Shown here: piece after piece, positions 16,211 to 25,762 of the stretch
How positions within the stretch are numbered: the stretch's first letter is position 1
How the letters are laid out: every line of letters begins with the position of its first letter
Assembly: GCF_001184025.1 (NCBI RefSeq)
Contig: NZ_BBYG01000008.1
Location: 1-64,000 of the forward strand
Source of the DNA: Streptomyces maremycinicus
GTDB lineage: Bacteria > Actinomycetota > Actinomycetes > Streptomycetales > Streptomycetaceae
Direction of reading: 5' to 3'
Length of the DNA: 64,000 nt
Notes under the pieces: model-generated
What the model saw: the letters and a program-made list of their open reading frames with translations, nothing else
Databases searched by the model: none
What the model was told of the DNA's origin: nothing
Translations under genes and position numbers: made by a program

Positions 16211-17913
16211 GCCCCACCGCCCTTCCAGCCGCTGGTCCTGAACACGGGCACGTCACCTTCCTGGGTGCCGGACCCGGGGATCCGGGACTGCTGACTCTGC
16301 GCGCCGTGGAGGCGCTTGCGCACGCGGACGTCCTCGTCGCCGAGCACGAGGTGCTCGACGTCGTACGGACGCACGCGAGGCCGGGCGTCGCCGTCGTGAA
16401 CACGGAAGGGGGTCCGTCCTCGGATCCTCTTCCGGGCACGGGCGCGCCCCTCCCGACGGTTGTTGACGGCACGTCAACAACCGCTGAGGTACCCGCTGTG
16501 CGCGATGCCGCACATCTTGTCATGGAGGCCGCGCGGGGCGGCAGGCGGGTCGTCCGTGCGGTCACCGGGGACCCGGGACTTGATACGTACGCGGCGGCGG
16601 AAATGCTCGCCTGCGCGGCGGCCGGTGTTCCCTTCGAGGTCGTACCCGGTGTCGCGGCCGCCGTCGGCGTGCCCGCGTACGCCGGTGTGCCGCTGCGGGA
16701 CGCGCAGGGCGCCGACGTCCGGTTCGTCGACGCGCGCACGGCTTCGGACCGCTGCTGGACCGAGGTCGGGGCGTCCGACGGCACGGTCGTCGTGTCGACG
16801 ACGCTCGACTCGGTGGCCTCGGCCGCCGGCGAACTGGTCTCGGCGGGGCGCAAGCCCGATACGCCGATGACGGTCACGGTGGCCGGTACGACGACCCGGC
16901 AGCGGACCTGGACGGCGACCCTGGGCACCATCGCGCAGACGCTGAAGCAGGCGAAGGTGCTGCCCTCGCCCGAGGGCGGCCGCCCGGTCATAGTCGTGGT
17001 CGGTGAGCGTTCCGCCCCCGCCCAGCGCGACCAGTTGTCGTGGTTCGAGTCCAAGCCGCTGTTCGGCTGGAAGGTGCTCGTCCCGCGGACGAAGGAGCAG
17101 GCGGTCTCGCTCTCCGACCAGCTGCGGTCGTACGGGGCCGTGCCGCACGAGGTGCCGACGATCGCCGTCGAGCCGCCGCGCACCCCCCAGCAGATGGAGC
17201 GGGCGGTGAAGGGGCTCGTCACCGGACGGTACGAGTGGATCGCCTTCACGTCCGTCAACGCCGTCAAGGCGGTGCGCGAGAAGTTCGAGGAGTACGGCCT
17301 CGACGCGCGTGCCTTCGCGGGCATCAAGGTCGCCGCGGTGGGCGAGCAGACGGCGAAGGCGCTGATCGCCTTCGGTGTGAAGCCGGACCTCGTGCCGAGC
17401 GGCGAGCAGTCGGCCGCCGGGCTCCTGGAGGACTGGCCGCCCTACGACCCGGTCTTCGACCCGATCGACCGGGTGTTCCTGCCGCGCGCCGACATCGCCA
17501 CCGAGACCCTGGTCGCCGGGCTCATCGAGCTGGGCTGGGAGGTCGACGACGTCACCGCCTACCGGACCGTGCGCGCCTCGCCGCCGCCGGCGGAGACGCG
17601 GGAGGCCATCAAGGGCGGCGGGTTCGACGCGGTGATCTTCACCTCGTCGTCCACCGTGCGGAACCTGGTGGGCATCGCGGGCAAGCCGCACAACGTGACG
17701 GTCATCGCCTGCATCGGCCCCGCGACGGCCAAGACGGCCGAGGAGCACGGGCTGCGGGTCGACGTCATGGCGCCCGAGCCGTCCGTGCTCAAGCTGGCCG
17801 AGGCGCTGGCCGACTTCGGCCTGCGCCGGCGGGCGGCCGCGCGGGAGGCCGGAGACCCGGTCAGCCGGCCGAGCGAGCGGCGTCCGGGGGCGCGGCGGCG
17901 GCGGGCCACCTGA
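16207..17913 (+). CDS. hemD: Fused uroporphyrinogen-III C-methyltransferase / uroporphyrinogen-III synthase
   Basis: 568 residues with two domains. Residues ~12-255 are a SAM-dependent methyltransferase of the CobA/CysG type (HVTFLGAGPGDPGLLTLRAV; VEVVPGVAAAVGVPAYAGVP-like segment near 145-165). Residues ~275-555 are HemD (LFGWKVLVPRTKEQAVSL, VAAVGEQTAKAL, FTSSSTVRNL). HemD cyclises hydroxymethylbilane; the methylase diverts uroporphyrinogen III to precorrin-2 for sirohaem or cobalamin. The fusion is usual in actinobacteria. The methylase motif is less canonical than in CysG, so that activity is less certain. Confidence 0.92.
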   Translation: MSPTALPAAGPEHGHVTFLGAGPGDPGLLTLRAVEALAHADVLVAEHEVLDVVRTHARPGVAVVNTEGGPSSDPLPGTGAPLPTVVDGTSTTAEVPAVRDAAHLVMEAARGGRRVVRAVTGDPGLDTYAAAEMLACAAAGVPFEVVPGVAAAVGVPAYAGVPLRDAQGADVRFVDARTASDRCWTEVGASDGTVVVSTTLDSVASAAGELVSAGRKPDTPMTVTVAGTTTRQRTWTATLGTIAQTLKQAKVLPSPEGGRPVIVVVGERSAPAQRDQLSWFESKPLFGWKVLVPRTKEQAVSLSDQLRSYGAVPHEVPTIAVEPPRTPQQMERAVKGLVTGRYEWIAFTSVNAVKAVREKFEEYGLDARAFAGIKVAAVGEQTAKALIAFGVKPDLVPSGEQSAAGLLEDWPPYDPVFDPIDRVFLPRADIATETLVAGLIELGWEVDDVTAYRTVRASPPPAETREAIKGGGFDAVIFTSSSTVRNLVGIAGKPHNVTVIACIGPATAKTAEEHGLRVDVMAPEPSVLKLAEALADFGLRRRAAAREAGDPVSRPSERRPGARRRRAT

Positions 17914-17936
17914 CCCCGAGGCGCGGGAATCCCGGT

Positions 17937-17977
17937 GACAGGGCGGGGCACTCCTTGAAGGGGTGCCCCGCCCTGTC
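17937..17977. terminator. Terminator after the rex-hem operon
   Basis: GACAGGGCGGGGCA pairs with TGCCCCGCCCTGTC, with a short loop holding CTCCTTGAAGGGG. It lies between convergent hemD and the amidase gene and can serve both. Confidence 0.85.
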
Positions 17978-18009
17978 GGGTTCCGAGCCGTACGAGGGGC
18001 CCGAGGGGC

Positions 18010-20376
18010 CTACTTGATGTAGACCAGCCCGTCGGTGGTGATCGTGGGGCGTCCGCTGGTGCCGACGACGACGATCTTGATCGTGTGCTTGGCACTGCCG
18101 GTCCAGGTCCTGGTCCAGATCGCCTGGCGGTACAGCGTGGTGGCGGACTTCAGGTCGACGGTCGCGGCCTTCGTCCCGTCGACGTACACGTACGCCTGGC
18201 CGGAGGTGGCGGCGCGGGAGACCACCCAGGAGGCGGAACGGCCCGTGAAGGTCCAGGTCAGGCTCGCGCCCTTGGCGCCGCTGGAGTAGGACCTGCCGCC
18301 GAGGTAGCTCGAGGCGGAGCGGGCGGTCCAGCTGCCGGACCTGGTGGCGGAGGTCTCCTGGAGGATCACCGGGGTGGCGGCGGCCGAGGCCGTACGGGAG
18401 TTGCCGGCGTAGTCGGAGGCCCGCATCGACCAAGTGGTCGCGGTGCCGGGCTTGGCCGTGAGGCTCGAGCCGGTGACGGTCGGGCCGAAGGTGGCCGTGG
18501 TGGGTGCCAGCAGCTGCACGGAACGCAGGGCCTTGTCGTCCGTGGCCTTCCAGCCCAGGGTGACCGGGACGGCGGTGGTGCTGACCGGGCCCGTGCGCAG
18601 GGTGACCTTCGGCGCGTTGGTGAAGGCCGGGACCGTCGTGTCCGCCACGACGGCCAGTGCGGCGGTCGTGGTCGTCCTTCCGGACTGGTGCACCGCCCGG
18701 ACGGCGACGGTGTGGCCGCCCGGCGGGAGGGTGGCGCTCGCCGAGCCGGCGGTGCCGGCGGCGGTGGCCACGGGCTTGCCGTCGGCCAGCAGCTCGAACT
18801 TCGAGATCAGCGAACCGGGCGTGGTCGTCGACCAGTTCACGGTGACGGCGCCCTTGGTGTAGTAGGCCGAGCCCGACAAGGTCGCGCCACCGGCCACCGA
18901 GGTGACCTTCAGGCCCTGCACCGGGCCGGCCGCCAGGGTGCGTACGGTCGGCAGCTGGTCGTACAGGAGCCCGCCGGGGCACTCCGTGTTGAAGCCGTCG
19001 CGGTGGCCGGAGATCCGGTCGAAGGTGTACAGGCTGCCCGCGGTGAAGCTCCTGCCGGACAGGTTCTTCTGGGTGGCGCCCGCGGTGAGCTGGACGGTAC
19101 CCGCCGGGTCCGCGCCGTACTGGCCGAGCTTCCAGGCCGCGAGGCGGGCGACGGAGGTGAGCGCGGCGGTGCTCGCGGTCGTCTGCGTGTGGTCGCCGAT
19201 CACGGCGACGGCCGCGGACTCGCGGTTCCAGCCGTAGGTGTGGGCACCGAACACCGGCAGGTCCACGCCGCCCTTGCGGCCCTCGTAGAGGGTTCCGCAC
19301 TTGTCGACGAGGAAGTTGTAGCCGAGGTCCTTCCAGCCGCTGACCTGCACGTGGTACGCGTAGATGCTGCGGATGATCGCCGGGGTCTGATCGCAGGTGT
19401 AGTCGTTGGCGCCGTCCGTGTGGTGGACGAAGACCGCCTTGACGTCGTTGTTGTACTCCGGTGCCTCGGGGCTGATCGACTCGTCGGCGCCCCAGGCGGC
19501 GCGCGAGCGGATCGGCGGCTCGGGCGCGGTGGACGGCGGCGCGGTCGGCGTCGGCGCGGCGGTCTGCGTCGGGCTCGTCGTCGGGGACGCGGGGCTCGTC
19601 GGGGCCGTCTCGGTGGCCGCGGGCGTGGAGTCCGTCGGCGAGGCGGAGACGGTGTCGGTGTCGGTGGGATCGGCGGTGACCGTGTCGGTCGGCGGAGCCG
19701 GGACCGTGTCGGTCGGCTCACTGGCCGAGGCGGACGGATCGGCGGCCGAGGCGGACGGATCGGCGGACCCGGAGTCCGTCGTACCGGGGCTCGGGTCCGT
19801 GACGAAGCCGGCGGGCTCGGTGCCGGTGGTGGCGGTCTTCGTCTCGGCGGCGGTCACCACGCCCGGGTCGACCAGGTTCACCTCCAGCCCCTGGGGCAGT
19901 GCGGCGGTGGTGCCGTTCGCGCGGACGACCTGTACCTCGACGCCGTCGGACGGGCCGACCCAGACCGGCTCGGACGTGCCGCGTACCCTCGGGCCCGGCT
20001 CGTCCAGCGGGTCCATGTCCAGTTCCAGGTCGTGCCAGGCGCTCCACTCGCCGGTGGCGAGGGCGCGGGTCCGCACCTGCGCGGTGCCGGCGAGCCGCCG
20101 GGCGGCGCCGGTCCAGGTGACGCCCAGCAGCGAGAACTGCTCGGTGTCCGTGCGGGGCAGTTCCCGGCGGCCGGACGAGGCCCCCTTCAGCGTGAGGTCG
20201 TAGACCTTCACCGGCCGCTCGGCTCGGCCCTGCTGATCGGCGGACGGGCCGGCCATGGCGTAGGTCACCACGCCGCCGCTGCCCAGGACCACCGCCCCGA
20301 GCGTCAGCCAGGCCCTTCTGCGCATGCTCAGCGGTCTGTACGCCCGCGTCCCACCCCTGCGGCGACGTCTGCTCAC
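18010..20376 (-). CDS. Secreted N-acetylmuramoyl-L-alanine amidase (PGRP/amidase_2 type)
   Basis: 788 residues from GTG 20376. Basic start, then a signal segment (RAWLTLGAVVLGSGGVVTYAMA). A Ser/Thr/Pro/Asp-rich linker (about 195-295) precedes a peptidoglycan-recognition amidase domain with zinc-ligand-like His in VFVHHTDGAND, the AHTYGWNRESAAVAVIGDH segment and RISGHRDGFNTECPG. Behind it are Ig-like repeats and a C-terminal jelly-roll-like module (LTWTFTGRSASWVVSRAATS). It should cleave the lactyl-alanine bond in cell walls outside the cell. The frame is open 44 codons further upstream, but that part lacks signal character. Confidence 0.85.
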   Translation of the reverse strand: MSRRRRRGGTRAYRPLSMRRRAWLTLGAVVLGSGGVVTYAMAGPSADQQGRAERPVKVYDLTLKGASSGRRELPRTDTEQFSLLGVTWTGAARRLAGTAQVRTRALATGEWSAWHDLELDMDPLDEPGPRVRGTSEPVWVGPSDGVEVQVVRANGTTAALPQGLEVNLVDPGVVTAAETKTATTGTEPAGFVTDPSPGTTDSGSADPSASAADPSASASEPTDTVPAPPTDTVTADPTDTDTVSASPTDSTPAATETAPTSPASPTTSPTQTAAPTPTAPPSTAPEPPIRSRAAWGADESISPEAPEYNNDVKAVFVHHTDGANDYTCDQTPAIIRSIYAYHVQVSGWKDLGYNFLVDKCGTLYEGRKGGVDLPVFGAHTYGWNRESAAVAVIGDHTQTTASTAALTSVARLAAWKLGQYGADPAGTVQLTAGATQKNLSGRSFTAGSLYTFDRISGHRDGFNTECPGGLLYDQLPTVRTLAAGPVQGLKVTSVAGGATLSGSAYYTKGAVTVNWSTTTPGSLISKFELLADGKPVATAAGTAGSASATLPPGGHTVAVRAVHQSGRTTTTAALAVVADTTVPAFTNAPKVTLRTGPVSTTAVPVTLGWKATDDKALRSVQLLAPTTATFGPTVTGSSLTAKPGTATTWSMRASDYAGNSRTASAAATPVILQETSATRSGSWTARSASSYLGGRSYSSGAKGASLTWTFTGRSASWVVSRAATSGQAYVYVDGTKAATVDLKSATTLYRQAIWTRTWTGSAKHTIKIVVVGTSGRPTITTDGLVYIK

Positions 20377-20507
20377 GACGGAATCCCCCACCCCTGTACG
20401 TCCTCGACCATGGTCATGGGCCACCTGACATTCAGGCGGCCCATGTAAAGAAAGCGGTCTCCGGAGGGGAAACGTCACACCTGTGGGGATCTTGATGACG
20501 TGGATCA

Positions 20508-20519
20508 CTCACCGGTGAG
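20508..20519. promoter_or_regulatory. 12-base palindrome in the amidase/hemB intergenic region
   Basis: CTCACCGGTGAG is a perfect palindrome 63 bases before the hemB start and 131 bases before the divergent amidase start. It could be an operator; no known regulator consensus is matched. Confidence 0.3.
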
Positions 20520-20581
20520 GGGCGAGGAGGCCGACTGGGCGTCGGCAAAAGGGGGCGCGGGCCGGGCGTAGCGTAGGGCGT

Positions 20582-21574
20582 ATGACGAAGTACGGATCCT
20601 TTCCCGGTTCGCGTCCCCGGCGGCTGCGGACCACGCCCGTCATGCGGCGCATGGTCGCGGAGACCCGGCTGCATCCGGCCGACTTCATCCTGCCCGCGTT
20701 CGTGCGGGAGGGCGTGAGCGAGCCGGTGCCGATCCAGGCCATGCCCGGCGTCGTGCAGCACACGCGCGACAGCCTGAGGAAGGCCGCGCTCGAGGCCGTA
20801 CAGGCGGGGGTCTCCGGGATCATGCTCTTCGGCGTGCCGGAGGATGCGAAGAAGGACGCGCTCGGTACCCCCGGTACCGACCCGGACGGCATCCTCCAGG
20901 TCGCCATCCGGGACGTGCGGGCCGAGGTCGGGGACGACCTGCTCGTCATGTCCGACCTGTGCCTGGACGAGACGACCGACCACGGGCACTGCGGAGTGCT
21001 GGACGACGAAGGACGCGTCGACAACGACGCCACGCTGGAGCGGTACGCCGAGATGGCGCAGGTCCAGGCCGATGCCGGTGCCCATGTCGTCGGGCCCAGC
21101 GGGATGATGGACGGGCAGATCGGGGTCATCCGCGACGCGCTCGACCAGATCGGCCGCGACGACGTCTCGATTCTCGCCTACACCGCCAAGTACTCGTCGG
21201 CGTTCTACGGCCCCTTCCGGGAGGCCGTCGGGTCGTCCCTGAAGGGCGACCGGAAGACGTACCAGCAGGACCCGGCGAACCTCCGTGAGTCGCTGCGTGA
21301 GCTGGCGCTGGACCTGGAGGAGGGCGCCGACATGGTCATGGTGAAGCCGGCCGGGCCCTACCTCGACGTCCTGGCCCGGGTCGCCGACGCGGTGGACGTA
21401 CCGGTCGCCGCCTACCAGATCTCCGGCGAGTACTCGATGGTCGAGGCCGCCGCCGAGAAGGGCTGGGTCGACCGCGACCGGGCGATCCTCGAGACGCTGA
21501 CCGGCATCAAGCGGGCCGGGGCGCGGAACATCCTCACCTACTGGGCCACCGAAGTGGCCCAGAAGCTGCGGTAG
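20582..21574 (+). CDS. hemB: Delta-aminolevulinic acid dehydratase (porphobilinogen synthase)
   Basis: 330 residues. The two substrate lysines are K203 ([17 protein letters not shown]) and K255 ([12 protein letters not shown]). The metal-site segment [14 protein letters not shown] has C127 and C137 but D129 in place of the middle cysteine, so it is not the full three-cysteine zinc type. It condenses two ALA to porphobilinogen, between HemA/HemL and HemC. It lies separately from hemACD here, 2.7 kb downstream on the same strand. Confidence 0.96.
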   Translation: MTKYGSFPGSRPRRLRTTPVMRRMVAETRLHPADFILPAFVREGVSEPVPIQAMPGVVQHTRDSLRKAALEAVQAGVSGIMLFGVPEDAKKDALGTPGTDPDGILQVAIRDVRAEVGDDLLVMSDLCLDETTDHGHCGVLDDEGRVDNDATLERYAEMAQVQADAGAHVVGPSGMMDGQIGVIRDALDQIGRDDVSILAYTAKYSSAFYGPFREAVGSSLKGDRKTYQQDPANLRESLRELALDLEEGADMVMVKPAGPYLDVLARVADAVDVPVAAYQISGEYSMVEAAAEKGWVDRDRAILETLTGIKRAGARNILTYWATEVAQKLR

Positions 21575-21585
21575 TCCGCCCGTTC

Positions 21586-22314
21586 TCACCAGGACAGCGC
21601 GTCGTCCATGTCCCGCTGCCAGAACGTCACCGTCAGGGAGCTGTCGTAGTAGACGCCCTTGGCGGGCAGGGCCGGCGTCGCGGAGGCGCCGCCGTCGCTG
21701 TTCGGGGTGTAGCCCTGGAAGGCGACCGTGAGCTTTTCGGCCGTCTGTCCGCCGTCGCCGCTCCCGTCGGCGGCGGACAGCAGGACGCCCGCGTAGCCGG
21801 ACTCGCCGACCGCGAGGGTCGTCACCGCCTGCGGCTGCGTCTCCTTGGCCGCCTGCGGCACCCACTGCATCTCGTCGAAGCGCAGGACCGGGTAGTAGGT
21901 CAGGTCGCAGGTCCTGCTGCCGGTGTTGGTCACCGTGAGCAGCATGTGGTTGAGCGGGCGGGGGACCGGCTGCGCGGTGACCTTGGTGTTCGAGCCGTTG
22001 CACGGGACGCGGCCGTCGGAGGCGCTGTCGGCGTCCTTGCCGCCCGTGCCACCCGTTCCGCCGCCCGTGCCGGTGCCGCCCTCCGAGGTGCCGCTCGTCG
22101 TGCCGGACGATCCGGTGGAGCCCGCCGTGTCCTTCGCCGGGGCGGTGCCGGTGCCCTTGTCCGCGCCGGGCGTGGGCTGGGCCGCCGTGGCCGTCGACGA
22201 CGCCGCGTGCGAGGCGCCCTCGTCCTTCACGCCCGTCCCGTCCTCGCAGGCGGTGAGCGCGAGGGCGGTCAGGGCGGTGAGGGCGAGCAGGTGGCTGGTG
22301 CGGCGGATACGCAT
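21586..22314 (-). CDS. DUF4232-type lipoprotein
   Basis: 242 residues. Lipoprotein signal with lipobox ALTAC (cysteine near residue 23), then a Ser/Thr/Gly/Pro-rich linker (to ~95) and a globular C-terminal domain starting RVPCNGSNTKVTAQPVPRPL with VTNTGSRTCDLTYYPVLRF, the pattern of DUF4232. ATG 22314 is preferred over the longer frame because the signal peptide starts there. Function unknown; outer face of the membrane. Convergent with hemB, 11 bases apart. Confidence 0.75.
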   Translation of the reverse strand: MRIRRTSHLLALTALTALALTACEDGTGVKDEGASHAASSTATAAQPTPGADKGTGTAPAKDTAGSTGSSGTTSGTSEGGTGTGGGTGGTGGKDADSASDGRVPCNGSNTKVTAQPVPRPLNHMLLTVTNTGSRTCDLTYYPVLRFDEMQWVPQAAKETQPQAVTTLAVGESGYAGVLLSAADGSGDGGQTAEKLTVAFQGYTPNSDGGASATPALPAKGVYYDSSLTVTFWQRDMDDALSW

Positions 22315-22502
22315 CGTGAAGTCCTCTTCCGGAAAGCCGTGTTGAACCGGCGTGCTTGGATGACCAAAGCTTGTGCGGGCATCCGTCCCGGCCGCCACGG
22401 TCGGCGGACGATCAGGGACGCTGGAATGCCCGCAATGGTTCTGACCTGGGGAAACGGACCATCCCTGGAACGCCGGGATGGGACATGGGGAGTGGAGGAA
22501 CG

Positions 22503-23942
22503 GTGTCTGCGACCGAGTTCGCCGAGCTGCTGCGGGAGTTGAAGGAGCGGTCCGGGCTGAGCTACGGGATGCTCGCGAAACGGCTCCACATGAGTACGTC
22601 GACGCTGCACCGCTACTGCAACGGGGACGCCGTCCCCGCGGACTACGCGCCCGTGGAGCGGCTGGCGCGGCTCTGCAAGGCGTCGCCGCGGGAGCTCGTC
22701 GAGCTGCACCGGCGATGGGTGCTGGCGGACGCGGTGCGGGGGCGGAAGGGGAGCACGGCCGAGGCGGACGCCGTCGCGGGCGGGGGCGCGGGCGGTATCA
22801 GGGCCGGGGGCGCGGACGCCGTCGGCGATGCCGTCACGGAGGCGGCGGTCCCGGGAACCGTGGAGGCGGAGGCGGAGGCGGAGGCGGGCGCGGGGGGCGC
22901 GAGGACGGAGGCGGGGGCCGCGGGGGCGGCGGGTGTGGCGGGTGTGGCAACCGGGGGCACGGACGCGGTCGTCGAGGTCGTGGGGGACGAGCCGGCCCCC
23001 CGGACGCCTCGGACGCCTCTGGCCCCTCGCACTCGTCGGTCCCTGGTTCTCGCCGGGGTCGGTGTCGTGGCCGCCCTCGGCTCGGTCGCCCTGGCGCTCG
23101 CCCTGACGCTGCCGTCCGGCGGGTCCGACGGGTCCGGCGAGGGGGAAAGCGTCGGCGCGGCCGGTACGCCGTCCGTGCGAGGTCGGGGAACGGGGAGCAC
23201 GTCCTCCGCGTCCGCGTCGCCGTCCGTGTCCGCGTCGCCCTCGGCCTCCGCCTCGGGGTCCGCCTCCCCCTCGCACTCCGCCACCGCCGGTTCCTCGCAG
23301 GCGCAGGGCGCGGGGGCCGGCGACCGCGCCCCACTGACGGTCACCACCCGGCCGTACGCCTGGGAGAGCCCGTGCAGCCAGCGTTATCTGATCGAGCAGG
23401 GGCCGGACGAGGTGCGGCCGCCGCCCGTCGAGCAGGACGCTCCCGCGTGGGTGGCCCGGCACGGGGCCGTGTCGGCGGGGGAGCAGTATCTGGAGCTCAC
23501 CGTGCAGGGGACCGGCGACGAGACCGTCGTCGTGGACCGCCTGACGGTCCGGACCGTGGCCAAGGCCGCGCCGCTCGCCTGGAACGACTACGCCATGGGC
23601 TACCCGGGCGTCGGCTGCGGTGGCGGTGTGCCGACGCGCGCGTTCTCCGTCGCACTCGACGCGGCGCGGCCGGCGCTGGTGCCCGAGGCGGGGCACCAGA
23701 ACTTCCCGTTCAAGGTGAGCGAGTCGGACCCGGAGGTCTACTACGTCACCGCCGACGCCTCCGCGTACGACGTGCGCTGGTACCTGGAGCTTTCCTGGTC
23801 CAGCGGCGGACGGCACGGCACGCTGACGATCGACGACAAGGGGAGGCCCTTCCGCACGAGCGGCGAGAACGGGCGCCCCGACTACGAGTTTCCGCTCGGC
23901 GGCTCCGCGTGGGAGCGGGCGGGAGCCTCCGCGACGCCGTAG
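22503..23942 (+). CDS. Membrane-tethered helix-turn-helix protein with extracytoplasmic domain
   Basis: 479 residues. Residues 1-75 are a Cro/C1-like helix-turn-helix (LSYGMLAKRLHMSTSTLHRY). A long Ala/Glu/Gly-rich linker follows, then one membrane helix (LAGVGVVAALGSVALALALTL) and an outer Ser-rich stalk plus a globular domain with cysteines (ESPCSQRYLIEQG, YPGVGCGGG). This layout is of a one-component sensor or a RodZ-like scaffold. GTG start with GGAGG five bases upstream. It lies between two lipoprotein genes, divergent from the DUF4232 one. Confidence 0.7.
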   Translation: MSATEFAELLRELKERSGLSYGMLAKRLHMSTSTLHRYCNGDAVPADYAPVERLARLCKASPRELVELHRRWVLADAVRGRKGSTAEADAVAGGGAGGIRAGGADAVGDAVTEAAVPGTVEAEAEAEAGAGGARTEAGAAGAAGVAGVATGGTDAVVEVVGDEPAPRTPRTPLAPRTRRSLVLAGVGVVAALGSVALALALTLPSGGSDGSGEGESVGAAGTPSVRGRGTGSTSSASASPSVSASPSASASGSASPSHSATAGSSQAQGAGAGDRAPLTVTTRPYAWESPCSQRYLIEQGPDEVRPPPVEQDAPAWVARHGAVSAGEQYLELTVQGTGDETVVVDRLTVRTVAKAAPLAWNDYAMGYPGVGCGGGVPTRAFSVALDAARPALVPEAGHQNFPFKVSESDPEVYYVTADASAYDVRWYLELSWSSGGRHGTLTIDDKGRPFRTSGENGRPDYEFPLGGSAWERAGASATP

Positions 23943-24166
23943 GAACCGTTTACGGAGCCGTTCCCGTAGCGGGGACCGGAGCCGGAGTCGTGGCCTGAGC
24001 CTTGGTGGGGGCCGGAGCCGGTCAGGGTGCTGGAGCTCGACGGGCCCTCGTCGCGCAGGCCCTGGCCGTCGTGGCACGCGGTGAGGGTGAGCGCCGCGGC
24101 GGCGGTCAGCGCGACGGCGAGCGGACGGACCCGGCGGCGCGGCGGGGGAGTGGGGCGTGTGGGCAT
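23882..24166 (-). CDS. Small lipoprotein related to the DUF4232 lipoprotein N-terminus
   Basis: 94 residues: basic start, signal helix and lipobox LTLTAC followed by HDGQGLRDEGPSSSS, then a Gly/Ser/His-rich tail with no globular domain. The segment after the cysteine matches EDGTGVKDEGAS in the lipoprotein encoded at 21586-22314. It is either a short lipoprotein or a copy that lost its DUF4232 domain. It overlaps the end of the HTH protein gene on the other strand by 61 bases, so reality as a gene is moderately certain. Confidence 0.5.
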   Translation of the reverse strand: MPTRPTPPPRRRVRPLAVALTAAAALTLTACHDGQGLRDEGPSSSSTLTGSGPHQGSGHDSGSGPRYGNGSVNGSYGVAEAPARSHAEPPSGNS

Positions 24167-24454
24167 GGGGCAAGCCTGCGGCGTACGGCCTCCACGCTTC
24201 CACATCCACCGCGCAAGTCGGGACGCTGGTACGGTCCCATGGGCTCTGACCTGCGTGAACAGTGGCCCTCCGGGATGGGGTGTGGGACGCCCGCCGCCCG
24301 GGGAGAGCCCCTTCGGCCACCGAGTCCACGCCGTCCGCGGGAGCCCGGACCGTCCGAGCCGTCCGCCGCCGCCCCGGCCCTCGGCCCGTGTGGCCCGCTG
24401 TCCACATGGCAGAAACCCGTGTGTAGGCGGCATGTATCTCCCTAGGGTGCGGGC

Positions 24455-25756
24455 ATGACTGTCGCAGCCGAGTCGCCCAGTGCCCCCGCTCCCGCCCCCG
24501 GCCCCGCCGCCGTCGCTGTCCCCGGCCCCGCGTCCGGACCCAAGTCCGGCCCCGCGTCCGGTCCCGGGACCGGACGCGCCGCCGTGCCTCCGACGGCCGC
24601 CCGTGTCCGGTCGATCGGCGGCTCGCCCGTCCGGGACATCCTCGCCGTCACCGCCCGCCCCGAGGTGATCAACTTCGCGGGCGGGCTGCCCGCGCCCGAA
24701 CTGTTCGACCGCGAGGGGGTGGCCGCCGCTTTCCGGTACGCGCTGGAGGAGACCCCGGCGCAGGCCCTCCAGTACGCCACGACCGAGGGCGAGCCGGCCC
24801 TGCGGGAGCGGCTGGCGGCACGGACCACCGCCCGCGGACTGCCCACCACCGCCGACGACCTCCTCGTCACCACGGGTTCCCAGCAGGCCCTGTCGCTGCT
24901 GGCGACCGCTCTCCTCGACCCCGGCGACACGGTGCTCGTCGAGGCGCCCTGCTACCTGGCCGCCCTTCAGGTCTTCGGGCTGGCGGGAGCGCGGATCGTG
25001 GCGGTGCCCGGCGACGCGGACGGCCCGGACCCCGAGGTGCTCGCCGACCTGGTGATCCGCGAACGGCCGAAGCTCTTCTACACCGTCCCCACCTTCCAGA
25101 ACCCCACCGGCCGCACGGTCCCCGCCGGGCGCCGCGCCGCGATCGCGGCCGTCGCCGCCCGGCACGGTCTGTGGATCGTCGAGGACGACCCCTACGGCGA
25201 ACTCCGCTACGACGGCGAGCGCGTGCCCTGGATCGCCGCCCACCCCGACGCCCGTGACCGCACGGTGCTGCTCGGCTCCTTCTCCAAGGTCATGGCCCCC
25301 GGCATCCGGCTGGGCTGGCTGCGCGCGCCGGCCGAGCTGCGCCGGGCCTGCGCCGTCGCCAAGCAGGCCGCCGACCTGCACACCCCGACCGTCAACCAGC
25401 TCGCGGCGGCGCGCTATCTGGCCGCCTTCGACCTGGACGCGCACGTGGCCCGGGTGGCCGGCGTGTACCGGGACCGCCGCGACGCCATGCTCGCGGGCCT
25501 CGCGGACGCCCTCCCGGCGGGGTCGGTGTGGACCCGTCCCGAGGGCGGCATGTTCCTCTGGGTCCGCCTCCCCGAGTCGTACGACACCACGGCGCTTCTC
25601 CCCCGGGTCGTCGCCCAGGACGTGGCCTACGTCCCCGGCGCCCCCTTCTACGCAGGTGAGCCGGACCGTTCGACCCTGCGGCTGTGCTTCGTGACGCAGA
25701 CCCCGCAGGAGATCGGGGAGGGGCTGCGCAGGCTGCGGCGGGGGCTCACCGGGTAG
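24455..25756 (+). CDS. PLP-dependent aminotransferase (2-aminoadipate/LysN type)
   Basis: 433 residues, fold-type I class I/II aminotransferase. A Pro/Ala/Gly-rich N-terminus (~45 residues) precedes SIGGSPVRDILAVTARPEVINFAGGLP, the pattern of LysN/MocR-type aminotransferases without the GntR domain. The PLP lysine is in LLGSFSKVMAPGIRLGW; other landmarks are TVPTFQNPTGRT and VEDDPYGELRYDG. It probably transaminates an aromatic, branched or aminoadipate-type substrate. Monocistronic by position. Confidence 0.85.
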   Translation: MTVAAESPSAPAPAPGPAAVAVPGPASGPKSGPASGPGTGRAAVPPTAARVRSIGGSPVRDILAVTARPEVINFAGGLPAPELFDREGVAAAFRYALEETPAQALQYATTEGEPALRERLAARTTARGLPTTADDLLVTTGSQQALSLLATALLDPGDTVLVEAPCYLAALQVFGLAGARIVAVPGDADGPDPEVLADLVIRERPKLFYTVPTFQNPTGRTVPAGRRAAIAAVAARHGLWIVEDDPYGELRYDGERVPWIAAHPDARDRTVLLGSFSKVMAPGIRLGWLRAPAELRRACAVAKQAADLHTPTVNQLAAARYLAAFDLDAHVARVAGVYRDRRDAMLAGLADALPAGSVWTRPEGGMFLWVRLPESYDTTALLPRVVAQDVAYVPGAPFYAGEPDRSTLRLCFVTQTPQEIGEGLRRLRRGLTG

Positions 25757-25762
25757 TGCGGC

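Noticed and set aside
18085-20448. A 787-codon plus-strand open frame opposite the amidase gene
   Set aside because: Gly/Arg/Val-rich composition and lack of any domain; the minus-strand amidase has clear motifs.
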